From NCBI GenBank assembly GCA_015179125.1, contig WHVA01000512.1, positions 1 to 64,000 of the forward strand: DNA of 64,000 nt, given 5' to 3'. Positions 10,791 to 22,400 of this stretch are shown here, piece by piece. The stretch comes from Gautieria morchelliformis. Lineage: Eukaryota > Basidiomycota > Agaricomycetes > Gomphales > Gomphaceae. Numbering within the stretch: the stretch's first letter is position 1; the number at the start of each line of letters is the position of its first letter. The translations under genes and the position numbers were made by a program. The notes beneath the pieces are model-generated. The model had not been told where the DNA came from, ran no database searches, and was given only the letters and a program-made list of their open reading frames with translations.

Positions 10791-13480
10791 TCAAACACGT
10801 CCGGCACCCTTGTCTATAGCGAGCCTGAGGAGATCGCCCTGGACACAGTTTGGCATAAGAATCGGTAACAAGGAATCCGAATCCACACTCACCTCTTCCA
10901 GATCTTTAAATGTTAACTCTCGGGTCCGGTGCAACGACTCAATCTCATCGATGCGGTCTCGTACGTTGTCGAGTAACTCATCAAATCCCTGTTCCCCAAC
11001 GACTTCCCGCGCAGCGTGAAGGATGAGCTTCGAGTCTGGACGGACGTCATGGTGGACATCGATGGATATTATGTTGGCGTGATCCAAACCTGACGACACG
11101 GTGAGCAATCAAATACGAAGGGAAGAACTGTCAAGCGGACCTTCCAAAAAGTCTGGTCTGGTCATGATTTGTCTACATTTCCACTATAGCAGAGTCGTCA
11201 ATGTTGCGGCTGTCATCCTTGGAGAGCTCACATATGGAATAACCGGTAAGGGGGGCTCCTCTATTGCATCGGCTGGAATCTCACCAGCGGCAATGGCCCG
11301 CTTATGTTCTTCTTCCTGCTCGACAGCCAGCTTTACAAACTCGCGCATCAACAGCCAGCTACAGCTGCTCCATTTTTGCTTAGATAAAGAGTGGCAGATC
11401 ATCAGTGAACAATCGATAGAATACCAAACATCGAGTTTACCTCGTCCATCACATCGTCGTCACAGTCTGGTATTAGCCCGATTTGGCTGAGGAGCCAGCC
11501 TGTTTCATTGCGTGAGAGATTTTCAACTGTTGAGATGGGGTCCTGTGCCCGTGCGACCCTGTTCAAGTACGCCATGCGCCCTCCGGTGTAGCTCAGGATA
11601 TACTTCATGGTCTCATCAGAAACCGGCGGTCGGCCTGCTCTGTAACGCATCCGCTTGAACGCTTGTCCTGCTTCGTTTAACGATAGGTCGTAGATAGATA
11701 TAACCTGCATCCGACTGGCGGTCTTGCCTACGCAGAGCCTTGTTATACCCCTTATATATCTCATACGAGAGAGCCGAGCCTACGCAGTATATGGAAAGGC
11801 CAGAAATCATCACTACAAGATGGTGACGTTCCTGGCTCTCGCAAGAACAGAAGGTAAGCTTACGTGCTGAATATCATGGTTAGAATACCTAAAAGCTGAC
11901 TTCAACGGGGTGAGTGGAAAAATGAGATAGCACATACCGCTTTCACTCCAACTCTCTGCTCGCTGCTGAAGTTGTAATAGCAATGCTTGTCCCGCATCAT
12001 CGTTCCGGAATAAGTGCACCTAGGATTGGTCACGACTGAGATATGCTTTACTTTCACCTCTAGCCTCTTACCTTGTTCATGATCAAGACCAGTGGACGTC
12101 CTGTCCGTTGAGATGACCGAAGAGCGACCTTTTCCAATTTATTCAAAGCTGGATGGTGTTGAGCATGGCTTTCTCGTCCTTGTATAAGTTCGAGGGAGGC
12201 GAACCTCGTTCAATGTCTAGCGCTGGCCCGCCTATCAATCAAGTACCAGTCAACATTGTAATTTTGCTATGAGAAATTCCAGGGATGGGGGGAGATATTG
12301 CAGAGTCTGCGCAAAAACCTAATAGGCAACGGTGGAATAAAGAATAAAATACCTTCGCGAGGGTCTCTACGTTGGAATAGACCGGTTTGGGTATCTTCAT
12401 TGTACTCGAAGTTTAATGCCTTTCCTAGGCGCAACCTGCATGAATCGTAGGATCGTGCAGCATCAAGTACAGGGCAAAACCAACCTAAAGACCTCATGGT
12501 CAGGGTGAGCGTCGCAGACCGCCACCCCTTCGGCAGAGATGGCCTCCATCGCGTCGAGGATCATAGTACCTTTTCCCGAACCCTAGGTATCGATGGCCCA
12601 ATGAAAAGCTTAAATAACATCGAACTTGAATATAATTCACCTTGCAGCCTATGAACACATAATAACGACCTGTCTCAGTGCCGTTGACTATGCGATCAAC
12701 ATGGTCTTGTTCTGTTCGACGAAGATGCTTGTTCCAATCGCTAGAAACATCGCCCCATCCGTCATGGCCATCATCAGACACTAAGTATTGGGGGGCGCTA
12801 GAACGCTTCGCTAGCTCAAGTGCTGGATCATAGCCAGCAGCAAACGCCTGCTCCATCTACGAGAAGAAACATCAGATCCAGAAATAGAACCACTACTAGA
12901 GCGCCTCCGGACATGATCACCTTGTCAAGGACTTGCTTTTTATACCACGATAGATATCCTACACCGCCCAAGAACACTGTCGATGACCATTGGAAAAGAA
13001 ATAGTCACTATAGCTTCCTTATAAAACATAAAACACCTTCATAAATTTACCTAAACCAAGACCAATGACTGTTGTAAGCGCCGCGTCTAGAGATGGATTG
13101 TTTGTAATGCTAAACGTTGCAGGAGGCCCTCCCGGTATGTTAACAGGCTGTACAGGAAGGGGAGGAAGATCAGGTGCTCGTTGTCCTGACCGAGGTTGAG
13201 GTGCGGGTGCCCCCTCATCAAGCTGGTCACCTTGAGAGTTACGCGTTTGTGAGTAGGCACGATGAGCCACTGGCGTTCGGGCATGACAGTCACTGGAAAC
13301 GAGGGGTGTCGACAGTGGAGCCAAGGCAAGAGGTACCCAATGGCCTAGATGAATGTGTGAATACTTTGAAGTGGCTGAAAATCGAGTAAAGTGTGCTGCA
13401 AAGGGCTCATAGGCAAAACGGCGAGGGCGACAAGCAAGAAGATCCAGATGCGGAAGAAGGTACCATCGCCGGTAATTCAT
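10791..13480 (-). CDS. Putative mitochondrial P-loop (AAA+-like) ATPase, 614 aa
   Basis: Fifteen minus-strand exons, 1845 nt, phase-checked: 13051-13480, 12921-12976, 12641-12856, 12485-12582, 12353-12435, 12205-12231, 12072-12148, 11938-12019, 11864-11888, 11784-11812, 11441-11727, 11232-11378, 11141-11183, 10893-11089, 10791-10838. The N-terminus is rich in Arg and hydrophobic residues and poor in acids, as in mitochondrial presequences. A probable membrane span follows near 140-155 (GLGLVFLGGVGYLSW). Walker A is GCKGSGKGT, residues 232-240. The expected Walker B strand reads RPLVLIMNKVHLF, with Asn-Lys instead of Asp-Glu. STDDFWPF and SYTGGRMAYLNRVAR fit sensor and helical lid regions of AAA+/STAND folds. 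Exact family not identified; conserved-looking throughout. Confidence 0.82.
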
Positions 13481-14634
13481 GAAGAGGAATGCAAACTACT
13501 TACTAGCGGCTTGGCTGACTAAGCTTTATGTGGCTGCGCTAAATTACTCTGATCCACGCTGAAACAACGTGTTTCGCTTATATCCATGTACAAGCTGTCA
13601 ATTATTCCGACACCTCAAGACATAGGGTTCGGATAAGAGCTTTTTTCCAGGATTTTTCCTCAGTTTTTTCAAGTTTCAAGCCCTCAGCATTTCAAGAATC
13701 AGTGGCATGATGTCAATATTCATGTATAGTTAATGGCTCGGCATTATAGTCATTCACACGTCCCTGTATCTTTAAAAGAAATCCTAACCCCTTCAGCGAC
13801 TGACCCTTGTATCATTCATCGTTGAGTTGTTATTTTATATTTTATTAGAGCTGAACTTCTTGTTCACTGGAAAGGGCATGATTGGTCAAGAGTCCAATTT
13901 TCCGACACTCCCCCTGGGTCATAATACCACTGGAAATCCCGAGTCACTTACGTTATTTTGAAGTAATCTTATTACAAGCAATATCTTAACTGACGATCAA
14001 CGTCTTTCGACAGACATGAGAAGTTTCACAAACTGACCGTCAAACGTACTGCAAGAAGCCGGTGTATTATTACCGCCTTTGTGCCCCATGTGACAGTCTT
14101 CCTAATCTTCTTCCTTGCCTTCACACTTTTGGCGTCAATGTCCTATTTCCGCAGGTTTGTAAGGGACTGATCTGCGTACTCTACCGGCTGCCAGGCCTAT
14201 GGCTTATTTTTGAAAATCCTCACAGCCTTCGAAGCCAAGCGAAATAGGATTCTCACTATATGGCGCCAACAGGACCATATGACTTTTCTAGCGTTCGCAC
14301 AGGTTTGAGATGCCTCCTGAGACCATCTTCAGTGCCTACTCCATTCACCCCCTCGCCTTTTATGATTCACAATCATCCCAGAAGCCGCGCGGTGCCCATA
14401 CATACGTGGATCCAATCTGATGATCATTGACAAGAACGGCATTAAAACGTGGAGCAAGACCCCATGCGACTATATCGTATTGATTAAGCTATTCCTCGAT
14501 CGTACCTCAATTTGTCAATATCCTGACTCACCCTCACCCTCTCCGCAACCCTGGCTCCTTTAGCTGATGGCCACGAGGGAGCTGCGTTCCCCGTTTCATT
14601 GGTTCTTCTTATTCTGACCATTCCGCTGTTTAGG

Positions 14635-14955
14635 GATTCATGTGTTTGAAGTTCGATAACGGACTGTTAACACGAAGAAACCTGCAGGTGTTGACTATTC
14701 GACATACAGCACCTGGAAGGCGGTAACTGATCTCTTCAGATATTAAAGATTTCATTTGCTTGCGAGTCCCGTATACTGAATAACCCCGCCGCATAGGCTC
14801 CCCCTTTTGCGGCCTTGTGTTTGGAACTCAACCGGTGCAACGGAGCAGGGAGAAACATGAAGAATCCTTCAGGTTCAGGCGTTTGTTATTCCGCATACAG
14901 CATCTCGAATGCAGTAATTTATCTTTCTACACCCTCTCACCTGTCCCACCTTATC
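14635..14955. repeat. Diverged direct duplication
   Basis: The stretches 14640-14760 and 14815-14935 resemble each other: both begin GTGTTTG, then share AACA(C/T)GAAGAA, TCAGGT-like and CATACAGCA(C/T)CT(G/C)GAA blocks followed by a CAGTAA/CGGTAA motif. Identity is low, about 65 percent by eye. Confidence 0.45.
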
Positions 14956-15639
14956 TGGCTTTTATCTTCCCTTACGACACCAGTTACCCTTGCCGATTTC
15001 ATAACCGCCATAAGATAACCGCCTTAAGAAGATTTCCTCGTCCAACCTAGCCAACGTCTCTGTCAAGGTACTAACATGGTCGTCTAAATTTTTCAACATG
15101 GACTACCTGGTGGGCTAGGCGTTCACCGCTGTTGAGATGTCCCGGCACGTTTGGCACATTTTTGAAGTTAAAGGGTTAAGAGTCCCCGCCCTCCTCGAGA
15201 ATACCTATAATTCTGCCGCCCAGAATCCGTTAGGGTTCTGGGACACGCATAGGTGTGTCGAATACACTCCCTCGCCAATGCTGTGAGTCTTCCTTCCATC
15301 ACAACGCTTTCACTCTGCTTCTACTTTAACAGAACCTTGCAATGTAACCCCAGAGGCATCGGGAGCACAGTATCCAGAAGTCGCGTTCACCTCATCACGG
15401 CGTACTGTTTGATATACCATCCTGCATTCCAGCAAAAAAAGGGTTACGTTTCCCCATAAGCAATTAATGATGGGCCAAGAAGAAATCTTAATGGGCGACG
15501 GACAGCACCAAGCACCGGGAGAAAATATGAGGAGCGCCTATGCATCTTCCCCGCACGCTCTAGACAGCAAGGTTATCCCTAACTTTTGAAAGAATCCACA
15601 CATTGTCTGAAATGGGCGACAAACATCAAAGCTATGCTG

Positions 15640-16990
15640 GCTTATACGATCTCCGAGTCCAGCCCAAGGGGTTACCATCGTTCATGACTAGACGCCACAA
15701 GTTTATTCTCGACCCGTGTGCTCAAGACGAGTTAACAAATTGATCCGCCGCGCGGTTGACCGCTACGGCAAAGTTAAACTGTTATCCACCTACCGAATTG
15801 TGCGCGTATGAGGCATGTTTGTGCATCCTGCTGAAGCGGACAATTGCACGACGCAGCTTTTCTTGGGAGTCGCGAGCTTGTACCCTTGGATAAACATGCT
15901 TGCAGCTTCGACAATTGACATTAGCGAGTTCAAACTCCCAGGCCCCAAACAATAACCATCGCCGAAGCTACACAAAGCCGTCGATGGAGCATCACAGTTA
16001 GTTATGCGTGGCTCGGATAGGCTTATATGATCTTCAGGCCGAGGAGTTGTCAACGTTAAGACCATGCATATGTTACATAAAGCGACACGTTTATTCAGCC
16101 CGGATAAGTGTGCTCAAAGTGATTTTAATATGGCAGATCCGTCGATTGCTACGGCCTCAAGTTTACGATAGGTGATGTGTACCTGCTGGAATGTGCGCGT
16201 TTTTGGCACATCCAAGAGCCGAGACATGACCGTACAGCATTGTGGGACAGAAGTCACGTCATAGGGTGAAGCTATGTCCTTGGATACGCAGGTCGTCTGC
16301 ATGCAACCTTGAACAATTGACCTGTAGCGATATATTACTAGCCGAATAAAGCCGACGTGTAGATCACTCTCAAGGCGGTTCATCGTGAGTTTGACAACAC
16401 GGTACAGAAATACCAATTGTCAGAGTGATGTGTCTGTTGTCTGATTTACGGCAGCCGTTGTGCCTCGCGGAATACATTGATCCTTCCATAATAGGGACAC
16501 GAGAGTGGAACTGAGGCTGGGAAGCTCCTCGTCAGTTTCGAAGAACGGAATACTTGTCCTGCAGGCCTTGAGGATAATTGGACATCATTGATAGGCCACA
16601 TCGGACGAGAGTGGCTCTGTAGTCACTCCATAGTGTACAGTTTTGAAAGAGGTGTGCCATGGTAATGGCGCCGCTAACTTGAAGTGGGCTGACGATCTAG
16701 GCACTTCGCCTAACGTTCCCTAACCATGCATGGACAACTCTTCACACTGTCCGGGAGAATAGATCGTACGTGCAACAGTTGGACGTCGAGCGGCGGTTGG
16801 CTAAGCTTGGCTACAATAACAGACAGATCATTGAAGGCATCGGACGGTGAGAGACATGGCAGATTTTTGTTAAGACTTATCATATGTGCGCTGAGCAAGA
16901 AAATTCTTGGGCGCCACACTGGCAGCGCGGGTCAACCCTGCACTGGATGGAAGCTTACTGCAATATTCTGCCTCTAACAATTGCGCGAGC
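15640..16990. repeat. Three diverged direct repeats of about 300-390 bp
   Basis: Units at about 15690-16030, 16080-16400 and 16690-16985 share, in the same order, blocks such as GTTTATTC...GTGTGCTCAA, GTGCGCG, CCTTGGATA or CTGGAT, GCAT/GCTTGCA and ACAATTG. They are strongly diverged and carry no open frame. The alignment was done by eye, so the unit edges are approximate. Confidence 0.45.
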
Positions 16991-17320
16991 CTCTGCGCCT
17001 ATGCTATGCTTTCAGCGTCGATTGACAATATGCACGAATGATATCGTGTATAATTGACGTTTGCGTGCGACAAATTGGAACTGGAGCCCACGGCCTCCGT
17101 CGACTAAACTACATAACGTGTTCCCCTGATGCCAACCTGAAGTTCGAACATAGAGGGGGTGCCCAACGGTTTCAGTCCTTCAGCGCTACTAGCGGCGCGC
17201 CCGTTAAGATAAGTACTAAACCCCTGCCATAGATCAAAAGATGAATGGCTACGATTGACCAGAGTCGACATAAATGGACACAGGCCCAAGCGGGGGCGAT
17301 GCCTTGTAAGTTCCACGCTC

Positions 17321-17362
17321 CGGTCACGTGACGTCACGTGCCCAGCAGGTCACGCACGTGAC
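17321..17362. promoter_or_regulatory. Cluster of three CACGTG E-boxes with an embedded CRE
   Basis: CACGTG occurs at 17325-17330, 17335-17340 and 17355-17360. The first two overlap the perfect CRE palindrome TGACGTCA (17329-17336), giving the run GTCACGTGACGTCACGTG. The cluster lies 75-110 bp upstream of the ATG at 17435. In fungi CACGTG is read by bHLH factors such as Cbf1 and TGACGTCA by bZIP factors of the CREB/ATF type; which one acts here is inference. Confidence 0.6.
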
Positions 17363-17434
17363 CGTAAGTATAGTCAGCGCTCATGTTCATGTGAGCGACT
17401 TACTGTGAATCGATTCCTGTGCAACGTTGGGCAC

Positions 17435-18458
17435 ATGGGAAAGCTACACCTCAAGGAGACCCCGGAGGAGCGTGCAGAGCGCAAATGGCGGAAGCGACGG
17501 CGGGCCGAGCGAAAGGCGGCGAACCACCACAGCCACACTACACAGGAGGGCGCGAGTCAGTGGCGACGCGGAGACGGAGATGGCCATCGCGAGGAAGACG
17601 AGGAAGGATGGATGCCGCCCGAGGGTTCGATGAAGATTGATGCAGAGCAGCTGCGCGCGGAGGTGGAAGAGCGGCTGTTCAGGGAGAAGCTGTTTGACGC
17701 GATGGAGGACGACCATGTCCACCGATTGGACGGGGTGGAGGCGCGCCTCAATGACTACGCACATGTTCCAGACCGGTGGAAAACCCATACCCACGTCGAC
17801 GGGCGCGATCTGTCTGACCACCTGGATCCTCAGCAGATGCCGGACGAGGAGTACACCGAGTGGATCAGGGAGGCCATGTGGCGGTGAGTTATCTTGGCTA
17901 TGCTCGTGATAACTGGGTTAGCGGTCGCGCAGGCGGACACACAAGGCCGAAATACAGGAGCGGGAGCGAAAAAAGGCGGAGCGTAAGGCTCGTAAAGAGA
18001 AGCAGCGCAAGGCGCGGGAAGAGACCGCACGCCTGGAGCGGCAACGGGAGGCTGAGCGCAAAGTCGTGGGAGAGCTCAAGGAGAGACGAAGAAAGCGAGA
18101 GGCCTGGGATTACTACGAGGCACTATGGACAAAGCATACCAACGCCAAGCCACCTGCGAAGCCACTCAAATTCCGAGACATACCCTGGCCGGTGTTCGCC
18201 GTCCCTAGTACAACAGAGGACCTCACAACAGAGCGTATCTCAGTGTTTCTACTATACGGCTTGGATGGCGAGGCCGGGCGAACAGAAACGGGAGAAACCC
18301 AGACACGTAAGGGACGAATCAGGGAGGCACTGCTGCGTTGGCATCCAGACAAGTTTGTGGGCAAGATGGGTGCTCGGCTGGATGCACGGGAGAGAGAGAT
18401 GGTGTTAGCGGGCGTTGGCATTGTCGCGCGATGTCTAAATGAGCTGATGGCGACGTGA
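17435..18458 (+). CDS. NFKBIL1-like (IkBL) protein, 324 aa
   Basis: Two exons (17435-17883 and 17933-18458), 975 nt, phase-checked, with a 49-nt GTGAGT...GCAG intron. The N-terminus is MGKLHLKETPEERAERKWRK, followed by a highly charged region. Residues 150-230 form a long Lys/Arg/Glu-rich coiled coil (ERERKKAERKARKEKQRK). The C-terminal part has FRDIPWPVF and a final LLRWHPDKFVGKMG...LNEL segment, which match the C-terminal signatures of NF-kappa-B inhibitor-like protein 1. HPD in WHPDKF resembles the J-domain tripeptide. Human NFKBIL1 is a nuclear protein linked to splicing; the role here is inferred. No ankyrin repeats are visible, unlike the animal protein. Confidence 0.8.
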
Positions 18459-19448
18459 ATAGCCATGATATAATAGGTACCGAAGTCTGAAATTTTTTGA
18501 TATTGTGAAGATCTCTTCAGGGCGCGACTGGTAGGCTATCTGGACTTGCACTAGCTTGATATAGCCCATACGAGGATTATTGACTCAGGTCTACGCAGTT
18601 GAGGTGGCAAAGTGGCTACAACAGTGCACAGTGCACAGCCCGTTCCCTTTGTAGGCTGACACTGAGTTACAGATCATTGCAGAACTTTGTATAGAGGCAG
18701 GTCGCGGGAGAACAGGGCCTAGAAAGGAAGTAACCTTCGATGGCGGTTTGTAGCCGGTGACTTGTCCGGGAGGCCATTGGGCAGCAGACACCATACATGC
18801 TCACGTGCGTGTGGGCTGCCAGGTTTCGCCAAGTGACATGGAGTCCGGTTAAGTTCCTAGCCATCTGGTGGAATACATATACGGCAGACCATGGGTATCT
18901 GGTCTATATTATTCTGACAGCGAGGTGATAGAGCGTATGAAAGGGGCAGGAGATAGGGAAGCGTGGGCGCTGAGAGCAGCACAGCGATAAGTGCAAGCAG
19001 GGTAGTGGATCAGCGGGAGCGTAAGATATTGGCAGGGCAGGCAGGGCAGAAAACTTCACAAGTCGCGTGTGTTGGCACACCTGGTGGGCGGCGCCGTACA
19101 GGGCGCTGCGGGCAACCGTGCAGGGCGCTCATGATGGCATGAGGTCATTGCCGATATTCAAGTTGCTATTTCGGGGAGAGTTGGCAAGTAGAGTTACATG
19201 GATAGAAGAAAAGACATATCCGACGTCTTGACAAACACCACGTGCCATATCAGAACATGGTCAGAATACAATAACCAATTGAACTCACGGCGTGACAGCT
19301 ATGATATCACCACCGTCGACGGCACTATCTCATGCTGCCTGAGAACATCTATTTCCAAAGGCCAACTGTGGCGCGTGAAGTTGTCCAAACTAGGAACATT
19401 CGACAAATGACCCAAGAGTCGTATATCCAAATGACCCAAGACCGAAGC
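18459..19448. other. Intergenic, no gene seen
   Basis: About 990 bp between the NFKBIL1-like gene (plus) and the acetyltransferase (minus), which face each other. It holds a short GGCAGGGCAGGCAGGGCAG run near 19035 and a GC-rich patch near 19080-19130, but no coding signal. Confidence 0.55.
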
Positions 19449-22400
19449 TCAAGCACCGACACTTGCAACATCCTCACCCTCACCCTCCCCAAAATCTTTA
19501 TACACGACCCACGCATCGACATACTCTTCCCCACCACCGTCTTCCTCCCGCCTTTTCAACTTTCCCGCTCTGGGAATACGCCCTACTTTCTCGAAGCCTA
19601 GACGGTCCCATATTCTAGTAAGAGATACCGAGGGTCAGTTAAGTATATGATAATAAGTAATCGTTGAGCACAATTAAGTGCATGGGAAATCGTAAATCTT
19701 CAGGCAAACCAACAACGGAAAAGGAATAAACAAGAAAAGCAGAGCTCAAAAAAGCTGAAGGAAACAGCCAACGAAGCGGGAAGGAAGCAACTGATAGGAA
19801 GCAGGAAGCAGCTAGAAGAATTACGGATGAAAGAATGGAGAAGCCATTATTTCGCCGCAATAGGCAGAACTGCAACTGCACCCATGCGAACTCGGATCCG
19901 CGATCATACCAGTACTCCAATCCTCGTACTGTGCGCAATCAACTACCGCAATCAACCTCCACATCTCAGACACCAACCTTCCACTGGCCATTCAACCAAA
20001 GCCACACAATCCACATGAGACATCGACCAGCACCCCAAACCCACACGCGCCCCTTAAAACTCCTATCATCCCCAAAATTAAGTCTCCGCCGCCCATCACA
20101 GACATGACTCTACGCCCATCATCAAATAATAGGGAAAAAATAGGAATTTTTTTTTCTTAACACCAGATTCAATAAATTCACGGCCACCAGCTCCTAAGGC
20201 CTAGCTAGCAGCACCGCCAATCCCCTAAAACCACATTTCGCAAACATAAATACCAACTCACCTCACACTCGCCACATTCGTCACGTACACCAGGTTAAAC
20301 ACGCTTGCTTTGTACCCGAGGCGCGGCGCGTACGACATGAAGGAGCGTGCGAGCGCGGTGGCGACGCCCATGTTCCGGGAGGAGGGTGCGACTAGGAAGC
20401 CGGCGTTGCAGATCTAGAGCGGAATAGAGAAGAGTCAGTGGTGAGGTGGGGGAGCAGGTGGACAGTGTCGGGTGCAAGTGAATGGCGAATGATTCAGAAT
20501 GTATAGCAGAAGAAATGAAGTACGATGAACGATGAACGAAGAAGATATCAGTGATGCACAAAAGAGGGGGATCATCAACACTGCGCGGAGAACACCACAG
20601 CATTGCACTCCAGGGGAGGAGAAAGAAGACCGGAAAACTACATCTGCGTCATGATGCATCATAGACATCGAAACACAGATAAGAATAAACGAGATCATGG
20701 ACGGCACCAGTATCCAGAACACAGCACACAGGATGGGAACGGGGACGTGCATGACACCAGCACGGGGACACTGCATTTCCACCGGCAATTCCACACCTGC
20801 GCCAGACCGCCAGCATTAGACGTCCCGGACATTTTCCGCACGTCTAGAGCAAACTGGGCCGAGTCCGACCTATAGTACACCTACGATAGGACTAGAGGAC
20901 TGAGGCTACAGCGCAGAATACGCCGCAGCAGCGCGGGACCGCAGCGGCATATAATAGGATTACCGAGATGGCGTCGCACGCGGCAGAACCAGAGGCGCCC
21001 ATCCCGACCTCATCGCGTATTCTGAGAGACCAATAGCCCATAGATGCCTAACGGCCCGAGTTTCTGAGCATCGCCGCGCGATGTGGTGCGGGTCCTCAGC
21101 ATGTGTGGGTGTCATTTGAAGATGACAAGGGGCGGACCGCGGACGCGAGGTAGGTAGTCTGAAACACGGGGATGTGGGCAGGCCATATGGCATAGCCCAT
21201 AATCCGCCATGCGCTCCAGGTCCAACATACAATACCCACATGTATTTGCCGAGAAACAAACTACCGTGAAGTCGTGGTACAGCCTGGAGGTGTGTGGGTC
21301 CGAGTCGGCTGCTGTCCCTGGTGTATCGCTGTGGGCGTTTCTATGGACGGTTGTAGATCGTGGTAACTGGATGTGCATCATTCCTTGCAACGTCTTGGTA
21401 CAGAGCGTGAGAGCTCATATCTATCTATCTATCTATGACATCCTGTTCAAATCAGGAGGATCGTCATCGCAAATAGAAGATGCTCACCGATCTCCCCGTA
21501 CACCTCAATAACGCAGGTAGGTGGCTGCTTGAATCGATGATGAGGTGCGTGGCATCAGCAGGTATCGGTATGCGTGTATCGGTATATCATGATCGCGATC
21601 GTGCATGCTTTATGACATATCGCAAAAAGCAGTCGCCCATACATCGAACCTCGGATGTGCCATCGAAATGCGACGCACACGTCCAGAATGCCAATATCCA
21701 GAATCGAGAACCCAGATAATCGCAAAAAGGCAATCGCACACGCCGGCCAAATAACCGAACCTGCAGCGCGACACGACACGTCCAGGTATATAAGTATTGC
21801 AAATAAATGTCGAACCATAATTCCCATATCATATCGCATCGCCCAATTGCGTCGCTTGTTCGTGTGCACCTTGACTTATCGCACCGAGACGGCCCGCGCA
21901 GCGGTGCGAGCGTGATCTGTACGGTTGCCGGTCGGAGCCGAGCCCGGGCGCATCTTCGCATGGGTAGGATCGATAGTTGCGAACGTGTGCGGTGTGACTG
22001 GTAAAGCGAAAGGTGGTGTAGTGGTGTGGGCGTAGAGCGTGGGAAGTTTGCAGGATTGGATGGGATAGGATTGGGAGGAGGCAACATTGGAAGGAGACAT
22101 ATTGGGAAGGAGGTCCGGCCGTAGGTGAGATTGGTAGGACAAGGCAGGGTAGCGTGAATCGAAAGAAGGGCAGGACAAACGAGCCCGAAAGGATTCAATG
22201 GAGATCGGGAGGGGCGCGACAAACGAGGTAGACCGGCAGAGCAGCGTGAAAGCGTGAAAAGACGCGGCGTGACGAGCGAGGTGAGACCTTGAGTCCTGAA
22301 CTTAGATAGCGGTAGCAGGCACCTGCGGGAGTAGCAGATAACGAACGCGTCCCAGAGCGCAAACCCACCAAAAGACTAACTCAAAGAGACCATAAAGGAA

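Larger units (their letters stand above)
13481..17320. other. Gene-poor gap of 3.8 kb with diverged repeats
   Basis: No reading frame with a motif or consistent splice path. The region contains two sets of diverged direct repeats (see separate entries) and the promoter of the NFKBIL1-like gene at its right end. It looks like long-decayed DNA. Confidence 0.55.

Noticed and set aside
21441-21457. TCCTG-TTCAAAT-CAGGA, a perfect tRNA T-arm shape
   Set aside because: No matching acceptor stem, anticodon arm or D-arm at the right distance; it lies beside a microsatellite in an intron.
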